From the NCBI GenBank assembly GCA_025201705.1, contig MU616650.1:6987-67426 (forward strand): a stretch of 60,440 nucleotides of DNA. The letters run 5' to 3'. The notes under the pieces were generated by a model, which saw nothing but the letters and a program-made list of their open reading frames with translations, ran no database searches and had not been told where the DNA came from. Below, piece by piece: positions 25,338 to 37,696 of this stretch; positions within the stretch are counted from its first letter, which is position 1; each line of letters begins with the position of its first letter. Source of the stretch: Dissophora ornata (Eukaryota; Mortierellomycota; Mortierellomycetes; Mortierellales; Mortierellaceae). A program made the position numbers and the translations under genes.

Positions 25338-28300
25338 CCACAACAAATAAAAACTGCTATAAAGAAAGCGTTGGGTAGTCGTTCCAGCCGAATGATGTCG
25401 CGCCGAGATGGCGTTGACCTTTTCCCCTCGTTTAACACTTAACACCGAATGTGCCTCCCGATCTAACGTTTACAAGTGCGTACTCGTACTTGGAGATGGG
25501 AGGGAAAGGGAGGCCAGGGTTGCAAACGCGGGTATTGTTTCTGAAAGGAGGGACTGTGCGTGCATAATGCGAAGCGGAAATACCATTATTATTGCAATTG
25601 ATTTTTCACGAGAAGGAGCGAGCATGCACCCCCAAAGAAAAAAAGAACTACAGTTCTGGCAAACATTTTCCTTTGCGTGCCTGTTTGTTTATTTTTGGGG
25701 TCAGTCCAGTCACAGTCGACCATGTCAACCATGGCACTTTTTTTTTTCACGCCAATAAACGGGGCGTAGTCTGTCTGTGAAGATCCACAGACGGGTCGGG
25801 CGATGGTAGTCTATTCGCGGGAAACACGTTCTTAACTGTTTATTTCTTTTCGTCGTTACACATCTGCACCCTTGCTGTCTGTTCACAACCCTGCACCTTC
25901 CCCCTTTTTTTATTGGAGAAAAAAAAAAGAAAAACGAGGGAAAGTGTTGTGGTTTTCAAGGGATCCCATCCCGTGGCATATCGCGTAAACATCAATTCAG
26001 CCCTCCTGAATGAGGAATAAAAGTGATGTTCATTGTCAATGTGCCTTGACCCTGATCCAGGGCAGGTGAAGTCCCTCGATGTGCCTCCACTGACATCAGT
26101 GTGGTGCCCTTGGTCACTCTCCATCATATCTCCTGGCTGTAATGGAAATGCCAGAAGGGGGATGGACTATTTTAAGGCATCAATACCCCGCTACCTGAGT
26201 CCCCCTGCATTCACTGAATGTTATTTGTATCCACCAAACAGAAACCCCCTTCTTTTTTTCGCAGTTGTGACAAACGCACCCTCCCCCCTCTGGTCCACCC
26301 CCCGATCAAAACCCCATCCTTTCCAACTCACTTTTTTTCTGCTAATATAAGCAATATGTCCTGTAGAAGAAATAGCCCCTTCATTACAATCGATCCGCGC
26401 ATGTGAGCACCCATCCCTAATCTTCGTTGCAGGCGCAGGAGTCGGACAGAGCTTGTTTTCTACACTTCCACTTTTTTCATGATTAGGGGTGCCAGGCAAT
26501 GGGAGATCAGAGTAGTCCGCGCTACTAATGTATTCGATTATCGACGTCGAGTTGAACTATGGATGACGAAAGAAAGCAAGGAGTGTGTGTCCTTGAATTA
26601 GGGGTCTTCTCGTTATTTTTTGTTCCATGGTCGTTTTGCTGAGACACAAAGGATTTACTGAGGACGCTTTGATTCCGAGCGCGCAACATCTGTGAGGTTC
26701 TATCTACTGTACTTCCCCTGTCTGTCCCTTCTGCCAATCTCTCGCCTCATTGATCCCCTGCTTGTTTGTTTCGTTGCGAGTGCCAGATAGCACGCGCCTG
26801 CTCATGATTATGATGTGCAAAGTCTTAAGCCATTGCGATCTTATTTTCTTATTCTTCATTCCCAACCACACCTTTCGCTGATAAGCATCCATCCCCTCGA
26901 CTTTGAATGACTACAATACATTCTTGGGGTATTTTCAACAGGGTAGGTCAGTTGGGTTGGCGCCCATTCATTTCCAGTCCTCTTTTTTCATTTCTTCATT
27001 CCCCCCTTTTCCCCTTCGTCGCTGTTCTCCTCCATATCCCCTCTTCATAGCCCCTCCCCCACACCACATGCTCATTCTTGGCCATCTACAAGTCCTCTCC
27101 CCGAACCCTAAAAGCCTCTGTGCGACTCGAAGCTGAGCGCGAAAAGCCCTTTTGATCAGGACGCGACAGGCGCTTGACTATGAACTATCCCGCAATCCCG
27201 CGTACAACTGAATAGAACCCAGTTTCATTCCACTAGGACCCGCTTTGACGATCTATTCAGTATCCTCTGCCAAAGAACGGCGTACTAGAGGCTCGTATCA
27301 GCCAGTTTAGTGCATCGCCGTTAGCCGTTGCGAGCCAGAAATAACTGAAGTCAAGGTCGGTTAGGATATCTGGTCTCTTTTCATTCCCCGTCAGCATTGG
27401 ATTGTCCTTTGATCCATGGAACTGGTCCCTTTTCAAGAACATCGCACTGTCTCCTGAGATTTTCGCTCTTGCTTGTTTTTTTTTTTTTTTTGTTTTTTTG
27501 TTTTTTTTTTTTTTTCTTTTTCTTCAGACCATCCCACCGCCCTCCCTCCTTCTTCTCCTCTTCCTCCTACTCCTCGCTCTCCTGCTCTCTTTACTCCTCC
27601 CTCTTCTTTTTTTCCCACTCGTCGTTCATCCTCTCATTGTTTAGAGTTGTTCTCAATCTTGCTCCTCCTTTTTTGCGTTCTCGCCAACCAACTGCAGCGT
27701 TCCCTCGACGCACTTCCTCCCTACATTGTTTCTTCTTCCCATCCTTTCGCTACCTTACTACATGGTCTTCTTTTGCGTTCAAACTTGAACTCTCCTCGTT
27801 GCTACTCCTTTGCTCCTCTTCTCCTTTCTCTTCTTCCATCGCCTCCTCCTTGTTCATTTTCTTCTTTCTTTTTAGTTCCTGTTCCCTCGCCTTATATTCT
27901 TTGATAACAAAAAGCGGAAAAAAAAGTGATCGTCTCTCACACAGAGTACCACCCCACAGCAGAACAAACTTCCGGCGCTTAGCATTTTCACCCGTTTTCT
28001 GATCCGCTTCCCGTTTCCCACAAACCCAGTGGAACCTTAAGCAAGGTGAGTTTTGACAGCTTGTAGGAAGAGAGACATAGAGACAGTCCCGCCTTCTTGT
28101 TTGTGTCGCGCTTTCTTGCCCCCTACCCTACATATGTAATAGACAGCGAGGTAAATACTATTTCTCCCCGTGTTCCTTACTATCGTCCCAAGGCGCGCCT
28201 ACTCCTCTCGCCATCGCTCGATATTCACTACGAGTCCCGGGTACACTCTCACTTTTTCTTTGCCCTTCTGATCTGTTTTGTTTCCCCTACATTGGGCATC

Positions 28301-29593
28301 TTGAACTATCGCTTCAGTCGCGATCAACAAATCATAAAGGTCTCGCTCGGTTTAGTTTCGGTCCACTTTGGAAGCTCCTTGATGTCTCCTTAAAATCCTT
28401 GAAAATCCGTGGTGTCCTCCTCTTACGTATTATACACCCATTTGTTCTTACTTCCCCTACAGTCGGAATAAAATGAGAGAGAAACAAAGGGCAACGAGCC
28501 TTGATCTAGCAGGTTCATTATCGCGCATTCTACATACTTGAGGCCGAATTGTTATCTTATTGCAACCTCAACCTCAGTAACAACAACAGCGACAAAAAAA
28601 GAAAAAAGCGAGGTTTTGACTGATTGTTTTCTTCGCTTATTCCCCTTTCTTTATTCCCTCCTTATTCTTTGCTCTTGCCCTTCCGTCTCCTAGCAGTTCA
28701 CACACGTTGAACAGCCGTAAGGAATTCAAGATTCTGGGATACCGAACTTTGATCGTTGCGCCTCCTCGTTACCATTAGCCCCCTGTTTTTATATATATAT
28801 ATATTTTTTTATTTGAGAGGATCCCCAGCTTGTGTGTGTACTGCGTTCCAAATTGGTAGGCGTTTTGCCATCGTCAAAGCTGCAGGTGTTCATCGTTTTT
28901 TGTTCCACTCCTGTCGTCATAACGACTCCATTTTTGTTTCTGTCACAAACCACTGTTAAAAAGAAAAAAGAAAAAAGAAACAATTATACAGAGATAGACA
29001 ATTCTTACCGTTCTTGTTTTCGTTTACTTTCTCCCGCTTTGGAAACACACATACACATACACACGCACACATACGCACACGCGCACCCTGAACTATCTCG
29101 TGGCTTTCCAGCTTACTCATCTGAAGGATTTCTCTTCGTTATAAATAATCAAAGTTGTTCTATCTCTTTCTTTTCTGTCTCTTCACCCATTGCTCTCCGT
29201 GTCCAATTTGCCCCTGTTCCGTTTGAAGTGCTTTTTTTACTCGAGGCAAGACAACTAAAAGGTAAAAAAAATATGATAAGCTCTGTATACAGAGATTGTT
29301 TTAAAAGAAAAACGTTCCAGGAGTAACCAAAAAAAAAAAAAAAAAAAGGTGCATGCACACTGGGAGGCATGGAGCGAGGGGGGGAACTCGTTTGTGAGCA
29401 AAAAATTCTTTGCAGCCGCGTTTCCTAACGCGTCTCTTTCGCGTCCTTGGCTCACATCACACATTGTGTGCATGTCCTAGCGTTTCTCCAGTCAGGCAAC
29501 ACGAAACCTATTCCTTCCATACTGCCATCACACGAAGCCTGCAACTATCACGCGTGTCTTCACACACCCAAAAGCCCCTTCATCCTCTACACT
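25141..29593. other. Intergenic with microsatellite and long C/T-rich leader
   Basis: Contains an (AC)n tract at about 25301-25332 and T runs at 27476-27516. A very C/T-rich stretch spans 27470-27900, followed by AAGCAAG|GTGAGTTTT at 28047, a plausible 5' UTR donor for the downstream zinc-finger gene. Open frames here are Phe/Leu/Ser artefacts of the pyrimidine tracts. No protein or RNA gene was recognised. Confidence 0.4.
25301..25332. repeat. (AC)n microsatellite
   Basis: About 16 uninterrupted AC dinucleotides in the 3' flank of the pseudokinase gene. Confidence 0.85.
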
Positions 29594-32500
29594 ATGACAA
29601 CAGCCTCTACATCACTGTCTTCCAACTCTATTGCATCACCAGGGTCCCCCAACACGGTCCACAGCCATATCGTCTATCACAGCAGCAGCAGTAACAACAA
29701 CAACAGCTCTTATTCCCCTTATTCGGGCTCAGCACCAAGCTCGCCAACACTCCTTGCTCACTCTTCCTATCCAAGTATGCCCGTTGGCGAACCACGACGG
29801 AGCTCTGTGCCAAGCCTTCCCACGCCATCCTCTTCATCTTCTCATATGGGGCCAGGGCAACATAAACGGGAACCTTCAGGGGACCGACGAATGACCACTG
29901 GCAGCCACAGTAGTAACAATAGCCATGCTCATTATCCACCAGTCCCCCCAGCTTACTATTCAGCACAGCCGGGCTCACGTGCTAGCTGGGCTGGTTACAG
30001 TGCCAATTACACTCAAGACACAGAGAGCTCTTATTATCGAGGCCACGATCCTCGCGACGATTATCATCATTCGCCTATCCATGGGTCATATCATCCCGTC
30101 GGCAACTCTGAATACCGCACCAACAATAGCAGCAGCAATAGTCTGGACGACATTCATCGTGAGGAACCGTATTCTTCAGAATATCTGCATGATGCATACA
30201 GCGAACATTACGGCGCTCGAAACCCTAGCAACGGCCAGGGGATGCAGGAGTCGGGTTCAATGATGATGACGACCAAGCACCGCAACAACTCCGTCTCGTC
30301 CAATGCCAGTCAATCGAGTTCCTGTTCCATGACCCAGGGGAACAAGCACCCGTGCAAGTACCCGACCTGTGGCTGGAGCTTCAAACGGTTCGAGCATCTG
30401 AAGCGACACATGCTGGTCCATACGAAGGAGCGAGCGTTTGTGTGTGATTTCGCAGGCTGCAACAAGTCCTTCAGTCGCTCCGACAACTTTTCGGCCCATT
30501 TGAGGACACATACAAAGAAGGCGATGCACATGCGGAGGTTCGATCATCCACTGATGATGATGGAGCCAATCCGGACAAACTTTGCCAATAGCCCCAGCTC
30601 GAATATGTCAGGGCCCTTGAGCGATGTTCCTGGAGGTGCTGGGGAGCGTGGCAGAGGTGTTGCAGGCGGGGATCATGCCCACCATAGACACAGCATCGCT
30701 GGATACCCAAGTTTCCCAGACTCGCGGTCGCCGATCCAAGCCCCGAATAGCTGTGCGCATGGCTTGCCCACCGCAAGTATGAACTTCGGTCAAGGGCTTT
30801 CTGACGAAATTATCATGTCGCTATCGAAGTATGCAGCACTAACCTATTGTTTTGTTTTGCTTTGTGCGCAGCTCATGCGATCCACGGATCTGACAGCGCC
30901 AGTCGGTCTGCAAGAAGCTCGTACTGCTGTCCCTCGGATGAGCAGCCTGACTTTGAGACAAAGCCCAGCTCGTCATCCTCGCTCGGTCTTTCATTAGATC
31001 ATCGCCACAGCCCTTCGGGCACTCACCCGCTTGACTCGCCCACCTCGGACGGTTTGAGTAGCATTATGCCAAAGTTCAATACCATCAAACTGGACTTGAA
31101 GGCTGTGACGAACAATCCCGAGGATATGTGCCTTCACAACCGACATAACCAGCGATCTGCAGCCTCCCATCGTGAATATGACGATGAACGAGAGCATGGC
31201 CATCACCAGCAGCACCACCCCCAGCATCAGCCCAACGGACAAGGTCCGTATCCTCGCTACTCAAGCCCACACAGGTCAACAGTCATGAAGTCATCCGCAG
31301 GCCCCGCATCACCGAGCCTCCATGGTCGGTATGGCGAACGTGAACGTGACTACGAGAACCCAAACCCGAACCCCAATGGTGAGTCTCCAACGCTGGTCCC
31401 GCGTTCTGCTCCTACTGCTGCTCAGTCCTCCAGCAAGAGCCATAACAATAGTTATGATACTGGAGCCACGAACTTCCCAACGTCGATATCGTCCCATTTT
31501 ATGCCCGCGATGGAGGGGGCCCGTCAAGATTCGCCGGCCATGTCGTCTGTGGATGCACCGTCGGAGGGTATGATGAAGGTTGGTAATGGCAGCACTAGCG
31601 GCCTTTCGACTTCGTCCTCGAACTCTTCCTTTGTGTCGTTGTCACGCTCCGCTAATGGCAACATCAGTAATACGGACATGAAGTCTAACGGGTACCCATC
31701 CATGTCGACTTCATCCTCATACCAGCAGCACCTCAACGGATCGGTCTCGCCGCCCCGGAGAAACTCTGAGAGTTATTCGAATACCTCCTCAAGCGCCATT
31801 ACTGTTGATAGGCCCCTTGACGAGGACGGTCATCCACAAACGTACCATCAGTCCTCCAAGCATGGTGGCTACGGTGATAGCCACCACCGTCATATCACAG
31901 ATCCAGTGGGATACCCATCATCCTTAGAGCTGCCTTATCATCCTTCCGGCTCTTCACAGCATGCACCGGGAGCGCAGCATCATGGCGCGCCAAATTATCA
32001 CGGTCAACCATCGCAGCACTTCCACGCCTCACATCACGCTTACCAGAATCAATACCATCCTCATGCCCATCAACACCAACATCAATATCTGCAAGAGCCG
32101 CATGCATATCATGGTATGAAATCCAACTCACCTTTCTCAAGAATGCCTCCTATGGCTTCGTTGAATGCATCAACGATGATGTCCGGACACCAACAGCACA
32201 GCTCGTTCATGATAGGAGGAACTGGAGGGGTGAATGGAATGATACGCACAAGGGGCATGAGTTCTTCTGCGAAGAATCATTGTTGTTCTGTGTCGGGATG
32301 CTTGAAGAGGTTTAAGCGACTGGAGCACTTGAAACGACATATCAAGACGCATACCCTTGAACGGCCATTCGCATGTCAGACCGCGGGGTGTAACAAGCGT
32401 TTCTCGCGATCGGATAACCTTTGTAAGTATACATGTTTTTTTTTTCAAGTTCAGGGAGTCTTTATTTCCGGAGGTGCTTCAGAGTCTTCAAAACAATTTT

Positions 32501-32613
32501 ACTGACACATGTTTCCTATTGCTCTTGGTTTGAATGTCATGACAGCCCAACATATCAAGACGCATCAGCGTCAGCTCATGAACAAAAGCCACTGGAAGCC
32601 GCGTCCACTTTGA
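29594..32613 (+). CDS. Transcription-factor-like protein with two separated C2H2 finger pairs
   Basis: Model: exons 29594-30828, 30897-32422 and 32546-32613; 942 residues. The first pair (about residues 254-310) contains [17 protein letters not shown] and [15 protein letters not shown]. The second (about 874-930) contains [17 protein letters not shown] and FSRSDNLSQHIKTHQ. The pairs are clearly related to each other and to the EHLKRH/SRSDNL fingers of fungal regulators such as Ste12 and Msn2. About 560 residues of Ser/His/Gln-rich disorder separate them. Intron 1 is the weakest point: the GTATGC donor at 30829 keeps the frame only with the acceptor ending at 30896, not the nearer GCGCAG. The last intron splits the final finger (DNL|SQHIKTH). 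Nuclear regulator is inference from the fingers. Target is unknown. Confidence 0.82.
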
Positions 32614-32920
32614 AATGGAGGCGGAGCGATTTTTTTTTTTTTTACTTGTCCCATTCGCTATTATTTTTTACTTATCGCGTTGTTCTTCATACTCGCTCAT
32701 TTTGTACACATATTCCTTCAGCTGCATTTTCTTTCCCTTTGCTCCCGTCTCTGTAATGTTTTTTCCTTCCATAACTTTGTACAGCCATTGCCGCATATAT
32801 CCCCTTACGGATCTCTCGACCGCCACCCCCTCGCTTTGACAATAAAAATAAATGTCTGCAACAATTAGAATGGCTCGTTTTAATTGTGGTGTATTTGATG
32901 CGGGCCTTGCAAAAAACACA

Positions 32921-32959
<39 letters not shown>

Positions 32960-33124
32960 GCACATATTCTTGATATTTGCAAGCGGCTCGTTTGGTTATC
33001 GTGAATGCAAATGTGTGTGTGCCCGCTTTTATAGATCATTGATTGCCGCTATGTCGTGATTGGACCGGTGATTGGGATCCGCGAAGAGCTGAAAGAAAGA
33101 AGGAATAAAAAATAACCCCAAGTT
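32614..33124. other. Convergent intergenic region with (CA)n
   Basis: The 3' flanks of two converging genes. A (CA)n tract with one TA interruption lies at 32916-32954, after an AATAAAAATAAA-type A-rich region near 32840. Confidence 0.6.
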
Positions 33125-34828
33125 TTAAGGAGATCGGAGGGGACGAGTCAGTGCATGAGCCAGTGTGTGCAGCCATTTTCCTTTTTTACCACTCTTCGAA
33201 TGTCTCCTCGCTGTATTCTCCTCTCCCTCTTCATCATCTTCTCTTTCTTCTACTGTCGCGGTTTGTGCTGCTGCATCGATGTTAACTGGCTTACTCTGTC
33301 CGCGTCCCATCCGAGGATGATACAAATTCGGGTCTTCGTCTTGATCGTAATCCCGAGTGTACATCGAGGACCGCCGTGGATATGATTGCCGCGAGAGATC
33401 CTCGTACATGTCGTCGTCTTCGTCTGCATCCAAGACAATGGGATCTGTTGCTGTTGTTCGACGGCCTTGGTTGTTGGAGGACCATGCGTTGTTCCTGGGG
33501 GATGACGATGATGACGTTGCGGGTTGTCCGTATGATTCGCCATTACTGTTTGAGCGGTGAGTTCCAGCGCTGCCCCTGCCTCCAAGACGGTGTCCACTGC
33601 TGCCTCCGCCGCCACGATCTTCTTGGTCATCAGGGATCAAGATTGGCTGGCGCATGTTTCCTTCCAGATTCCGAGTCTGACTCGAGGCGCCTTCAATCCC
33701 CATTGGCACACCGTTCACAAACATCTCTTTTGTTCCATCTGGGTTCTCGACTGTCGTTGTTGTCACGCCCTGAGCATCTGTCACATCTGTTACTGTCGTC
33801 CGCTTTCCATTCACAACCGTCGTTCGTGTCGATGTGCTAGTGCCTCCATGTCCTCCAGACGATGAAGAACTAGAGGAAGAACTGAACCCGCCGCCAAAAT
33901 CGGTAAAAGGATTTAAGTTTGTTCCCGAGCCAGTCCATTGCGATTGTGATTGCGATTGCGACGATTGATTTGCGAACGGTGATGTTGAGAATAAAGTGGG
34001 CCTTGTCTGCTGCTGGAAGGGGTCTTCGGACTGGCTGCTGAAGAAATCCTGGTGGCCACCAAAGCCGCCCATAAACATATCCTGGTTCTGATGGTGCATG
34101 GGTGGTGGTCTTCCAAACGAGCCGAACGACCCAAACATGGATCCTAGATGCTGCTCAAAATGCCTCATGTGTTGCTGATGATGCCTTGCGAATTGATCTA
34201 CAAGAAAAGTCGAGTCGATAGAGATATGTTTTAGATAAATCAGAACAAATATTATATGGGCGTTGCAGGGTGGCTTCGCCAATGATATAGCACAGCTTGC
34301 GCGAGATGAAAGAGCCAGTCAGCTTACCATGAAATTCTGGATGTGCTGGCATGCCGAATGCGGAAAAGAAAGGCGCGTCAAATCCAGCGCCGAATCCTTG
34401 AGGAGGCCCATAGTGCTGCATGTCAAACGCTGGCTGCGGATTGGGATCGCCTCCTGCTTTGACTCCTTCGAGTCCATATCGGTCATACAGCTCTCGTTTT
34501 TTGTCTATTGAGAGGGTAGTGAAAAAAGCCGAACACGTTCCATTTAGAAGTTTGATTATCTGAAGATCCATCGTCAGACGGGATAGAGAGCACTGGCATT
34601 AGGCTATGGCATCAAACTCCGCCCAAACCTACCGTCTGACAGAACTTCGTATGCTTCACTAATAAGATGAAAGTGCTGCGAGGCTTCTTCCTTCATGTGG
34701 GGCTTCATCTTGTCGGGGTGGAACAGGAGCGCCTGCTTGCGGTAGGCCTTCTTGATGTCGTCCTTGCTTGCTCTCGGGTCGAGACAGAGCAGCTCATAGT
34801 AGTTGGGTGTCTCGTCGTCGTTTGCCAT
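33125..34828 (-). CDS. DnaJ/Hsp40 co-chaperone, DNAJB6-like
   Basis: Model: exons 34828-34633, 34504-34328 and 34197-33125; both junctions are phase 1 and 481 residues result. An N-terminal J domain (about 8-80) has HPD at H37-D39 and the usual helix IV ([11 protein letters not shown]). A G/F-rich region contains FGSFGSFG. A Ser/Thr-rich segment ([15 protein letters not shown] and [12 protein letters not shown]) strongly resembles the S/T region of animal DNAJB6, which binds polyglutamine and amyloid aggregates. The C-terminal third is acidic and Ser-rich with a basic end (SKSGKKGKW). J domains stimulate Hsp70 ATPase. It shares a 410-bp divergent promoter with the DBP3 gene, and a polyglutamine Hsp70-like gene lies 3 kb away. 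Confidence 0.9.
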
Positions 34829-35238
34829 GAGGGACGCGTGCGATATGAGTGCGGTATATTAAACGAAGTCTGTGTAGTTGCTAGTCCTTTGTCAGTGAGG
34901 ATGAGGACTTGAACAAGTACTAGTGGGATTTAGCGGAAGGACTGCGGTGTTGATGGCTAAAGAATGATTGTAGAGAATGAGAATGAAGAGGAGAATGAAG
35001 GGAGAATGAAGAGGAGAAAGAAGAGGCGTGGCGTTGGTGAAGCGTGAACAGGGCAGCGAAACGACCAGAAAGAACGACCTGTGGCGAATAACTGGCAAGG
35101 ACTGCTTTTTACTATTCACGTACACGGACGTATGTGTACACTCGCAAAAAAAAGTGTAAACACAAGTTTTTGTTTGGGTCTGTTGAGTCTTCTCTTCCCT
35201 CTTCCTCACCACCCGCCTCCATCTCCTCATTCCTCGTA
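34829..35238. promoter_or_regulatory. Bidirectional promoter with purine repeat between DNAJB6-like and DBP3
   Basis: 410 bp between divergent start codons. It contains imperfect tandem copies of GAGAATGAAGAG at 34974-35026, purine-rich on the plus strand. No TATA box is evident. Confidence 0.5.
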
Positions 35239-37003
35239 ATGCCATCCACCCTTACCGACAAAAAGTCCAAGGCGGACAAGAAAGAAAAGGTCCTCGCTGT
35301 CGATGATGTAGCCGCTGTGACCAAAAAGGAAAAGAAGAACAAGAAGGAGAAGAAGGATAAAAAGGACAAGAAGGAGAAGAAGGAGAAGAAGGAAAAGAAG
35401 CGCAAGGCCTCTGATGATGAGGAAGAGTCCAAGGATGAGGAGGAGACCAAGGCCGAGGCCGCTCCTGTCATCAAGAAGCTCAAGGCTGTCGAGGTCGCTG
35501 CCCCCTTGAAGGCCACGGTCGTCTCTGGGACTGAGCCTACCGCCGGCGGTCTTGTCAAGTCCTTCTACAACCCCTCGACCAACAAGACCACCAAGGAGCA
35601 GGCCCGTGAGTTTTACAAGGAGAACACCATCGAAGTCTCGGGCGATCAGGACTTTTTGCCTGTGCTCAAGTTTGATGAAGCTGGATTCAGACCTGAAATG
35701 TTGGATGTCACAAAGTCCTTCAAGGCTCCCAGTCCTATCCAGGCTGCCTGTTGGCCCATTGTCCTCTCTGGCCGCGACATTATCGGCATTGCCGAGACTG
35801 GGTATGTGGTTTTATTCATTGCTATTCGTCATAGCGCATCGATACAGGTATCATGCTGCAGCTCCCTAATCTGCTATACTCTGTATTCATTGGAATAGTT
35901 CTGGAAAGACATTGGCTTTCACACTCCCTGCCCTGATGCACATTCGCGGACAGAAAGAATTCAGTGTCAAGCCCAAGGGACCCACCGTCCTCGTTGTCTC
36001 TCCCACCCGCGAATTGGCTATGCAGACTCAGGAGCAGTGTGCCGCTGCAGGAAAGTCGTCTGGCATCAAGAGTGTGTGCATTTACGGAGGTGTCTCCAAG
36101 GACGACCAGCGCCGTGCCATTCGTCAAGGTGTTCATATTATTGTAGCCACCCCTGGACGTCTCTTGGATTTGCTGGAGGACGGAAGCTGTAACATTGACG
36201 CCGTGTCATACTTGGTTTTGGATGAGGCTGATCGCATGTTGGACACTGGATTCGAGGAGGCGATTCGATCCATCTTGCGCAAGACCCGCAAGGATCGTCA
36301 GACTGCCATGTTTAGTGCCACCTGGCCTGAGTCGGTCAGAAAGCTGGCCCATGACTTTTTGGACCGCCCTGTCAAGGTCACGATCGGATCGCCCGACTTG
36401 GGAGCTTCGTCGAATGTCACCCAGATTGTGGAAGTCCTGGATGATCCCCGCAACAAGGAGCAGCGCCTGCTGGAACTGTTGAAGGATTACCATAAGACTC
36501 GCAAGAACCGCATTTTGATCTTTGCACTGTACAAGAAGGAGGCTGACCGCATCGAGCAAACGCTGCAGAGAGCCGGATACAAGGTCGGGGGCATCCACGG
36601 AGACAAAAACCAACATACCCGCACCGCAGCGCTGGAAGCCTTCAAGAACGGATCGATTCCTCTGCTGGTTGCGACGGATGTTGCTGCCCGTGGTATCGAC
36701 ATTACCGGAATCACCCATGTCATCAACGTGACGTTCCCTCTGACGATAGAAGATTATGTCCATCGTATTGGACGTACCGCACGTGGTGGTCAGACTGGAA
36801 CGGCACACACGTTCTTCACCGTGAACGAGAAGGGCCTCAGTGGAGCTTTGATTAATGTTCTGAACGACGCTGGCGTCAAGATCCCTGACGAGCTCCGCAA
36901 GTTTGGAGGCACGGTCAAGAAGAAGGCTCACTCGATCTACGGTGATCACTTCAAGGATCTCGGCGGCGAGGTTAAGCAGGCCACCAAGATTCGCTTTGAA
37001 TAG
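35239..37003 (+). CDS. DBP3: DEAD-box ATP-dependent RNA helicase Dbp3
   Basis: Model: exons 35239-35801 and 35899-37003, 555 residues. The N-terminus (about 8-60) is an extreme Lys/Glu block (KKEKKNKKEKKDKKDKKEKK) typical of nucleolar Dbp3. The helicase core shows Q-motif SPIQAACWP, motif I AETGSGKT (185-192), PTRELA, TPGR, DEAD, SAT, RGID and HRIGRTARGG. The family acts in 60S ribosome biogenesis and pre-rRNA processing. The single intron interrupts the Walker A Gly codon (GG|T), so an intron-retained transcript would lose ATPase function. Distinguishing Dbp3 from Dbp2/p68 rests on the Lys-rich N-terminus and the FKAPSPIQA segment. Confidence 0.93.
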
Positions 37004-37696
37004 AATATGGGACTGCAAGCATCGCTTCTGTCATCATTCCCCCACTTTGTAACCATAGTTATCATCTATATACTCTTATCGCACCAACATATTCAGCATA
37101 CAATACAGAAACAGCTCCGGCACCCATCGTGACCAGCCAGATGTTAGCATGCTGAGGCCAGTGCGCCCTGCCTTTGAAGGGGCACGCGAGTGAGCGGGCA
37201 GGAAGGGTCAGGTTCCAGCCAAAGAAAGGTACTGTTGTGGCGGTGCCGTCTAAAAATAGCGCTGGACCAAAGAAAGAAAAACGCGCAACGGTGCACTCTG
37301 TTTTTACGTTCTCTCTCCCCCAAGCCCACGACGACTACATAAGCGCAACAAGCAGCGCTGCAGAATATTTCTTTTTTCTTCTGTTAATCCCTTTGTCATT
37401 CCCACATCAGCCTCATCAGCATTTGTCATTTGTCAGCCCGGCAGGCACGCACCTTCGTCTCTCGCAAGCCCCCCCACCGGCCAGAAGCTTAAAGGTATAA
37501 ATAAGAAGACCAGGCCCATAAATGGCTGGAGATTCACTCCTCTCCTCTCGCTCTTCTCTATACTCTTCTTCGTTATTTGCGGACTACTCACCGTCGCCGT
37601 ACCTGCTAGCCTAGCATAGCACCTCCCCTCTCTTTCTTGGTCTCATAGTCCCCCGACCAGCCCAGCCAGCCCCAAACACAAATCTCAGACTTCCAA
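37004..37696. promoter_or_regulatory. Intergenic and promoter of the HSPA12-like gene
   Basis: TATAAATA at 37496-37503 lies about 200 nt before the ATG, with a C/T-rich leader from about 37535 to 37625. I found no perfect three-unit heat-shock element by eye. Confidence 0.5.
37496..37503 (+). promoter_or_regulatory. TATA-like box of the HSPA12-like gene
   Basis: TATAAATA lies about 200 nt before the start codon at 37697, with a pyrimidine-rich leader between. Confidence 0.45.

Noticed and set aside
27397..28002. Plus-strand 201-residue Phe/Ser-rich frame
   Set aside because: It is a translation of a T-run and C/T-rich leader, not a protein.
30847..30896. Acceptor GCGCAG at 30866-30871 for the zinc-finger gene
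   Set aside because: It would give a 43-nt intron and a frameshift into a stop; the acceptor ending at 30896 keeps the frame.
25301..32954. AC/CA tracts considered as Z-DNA or regulatory elements
   Set aside because: They are ordinary dinucleotide microsatellites in 3' flanks with no further structure.
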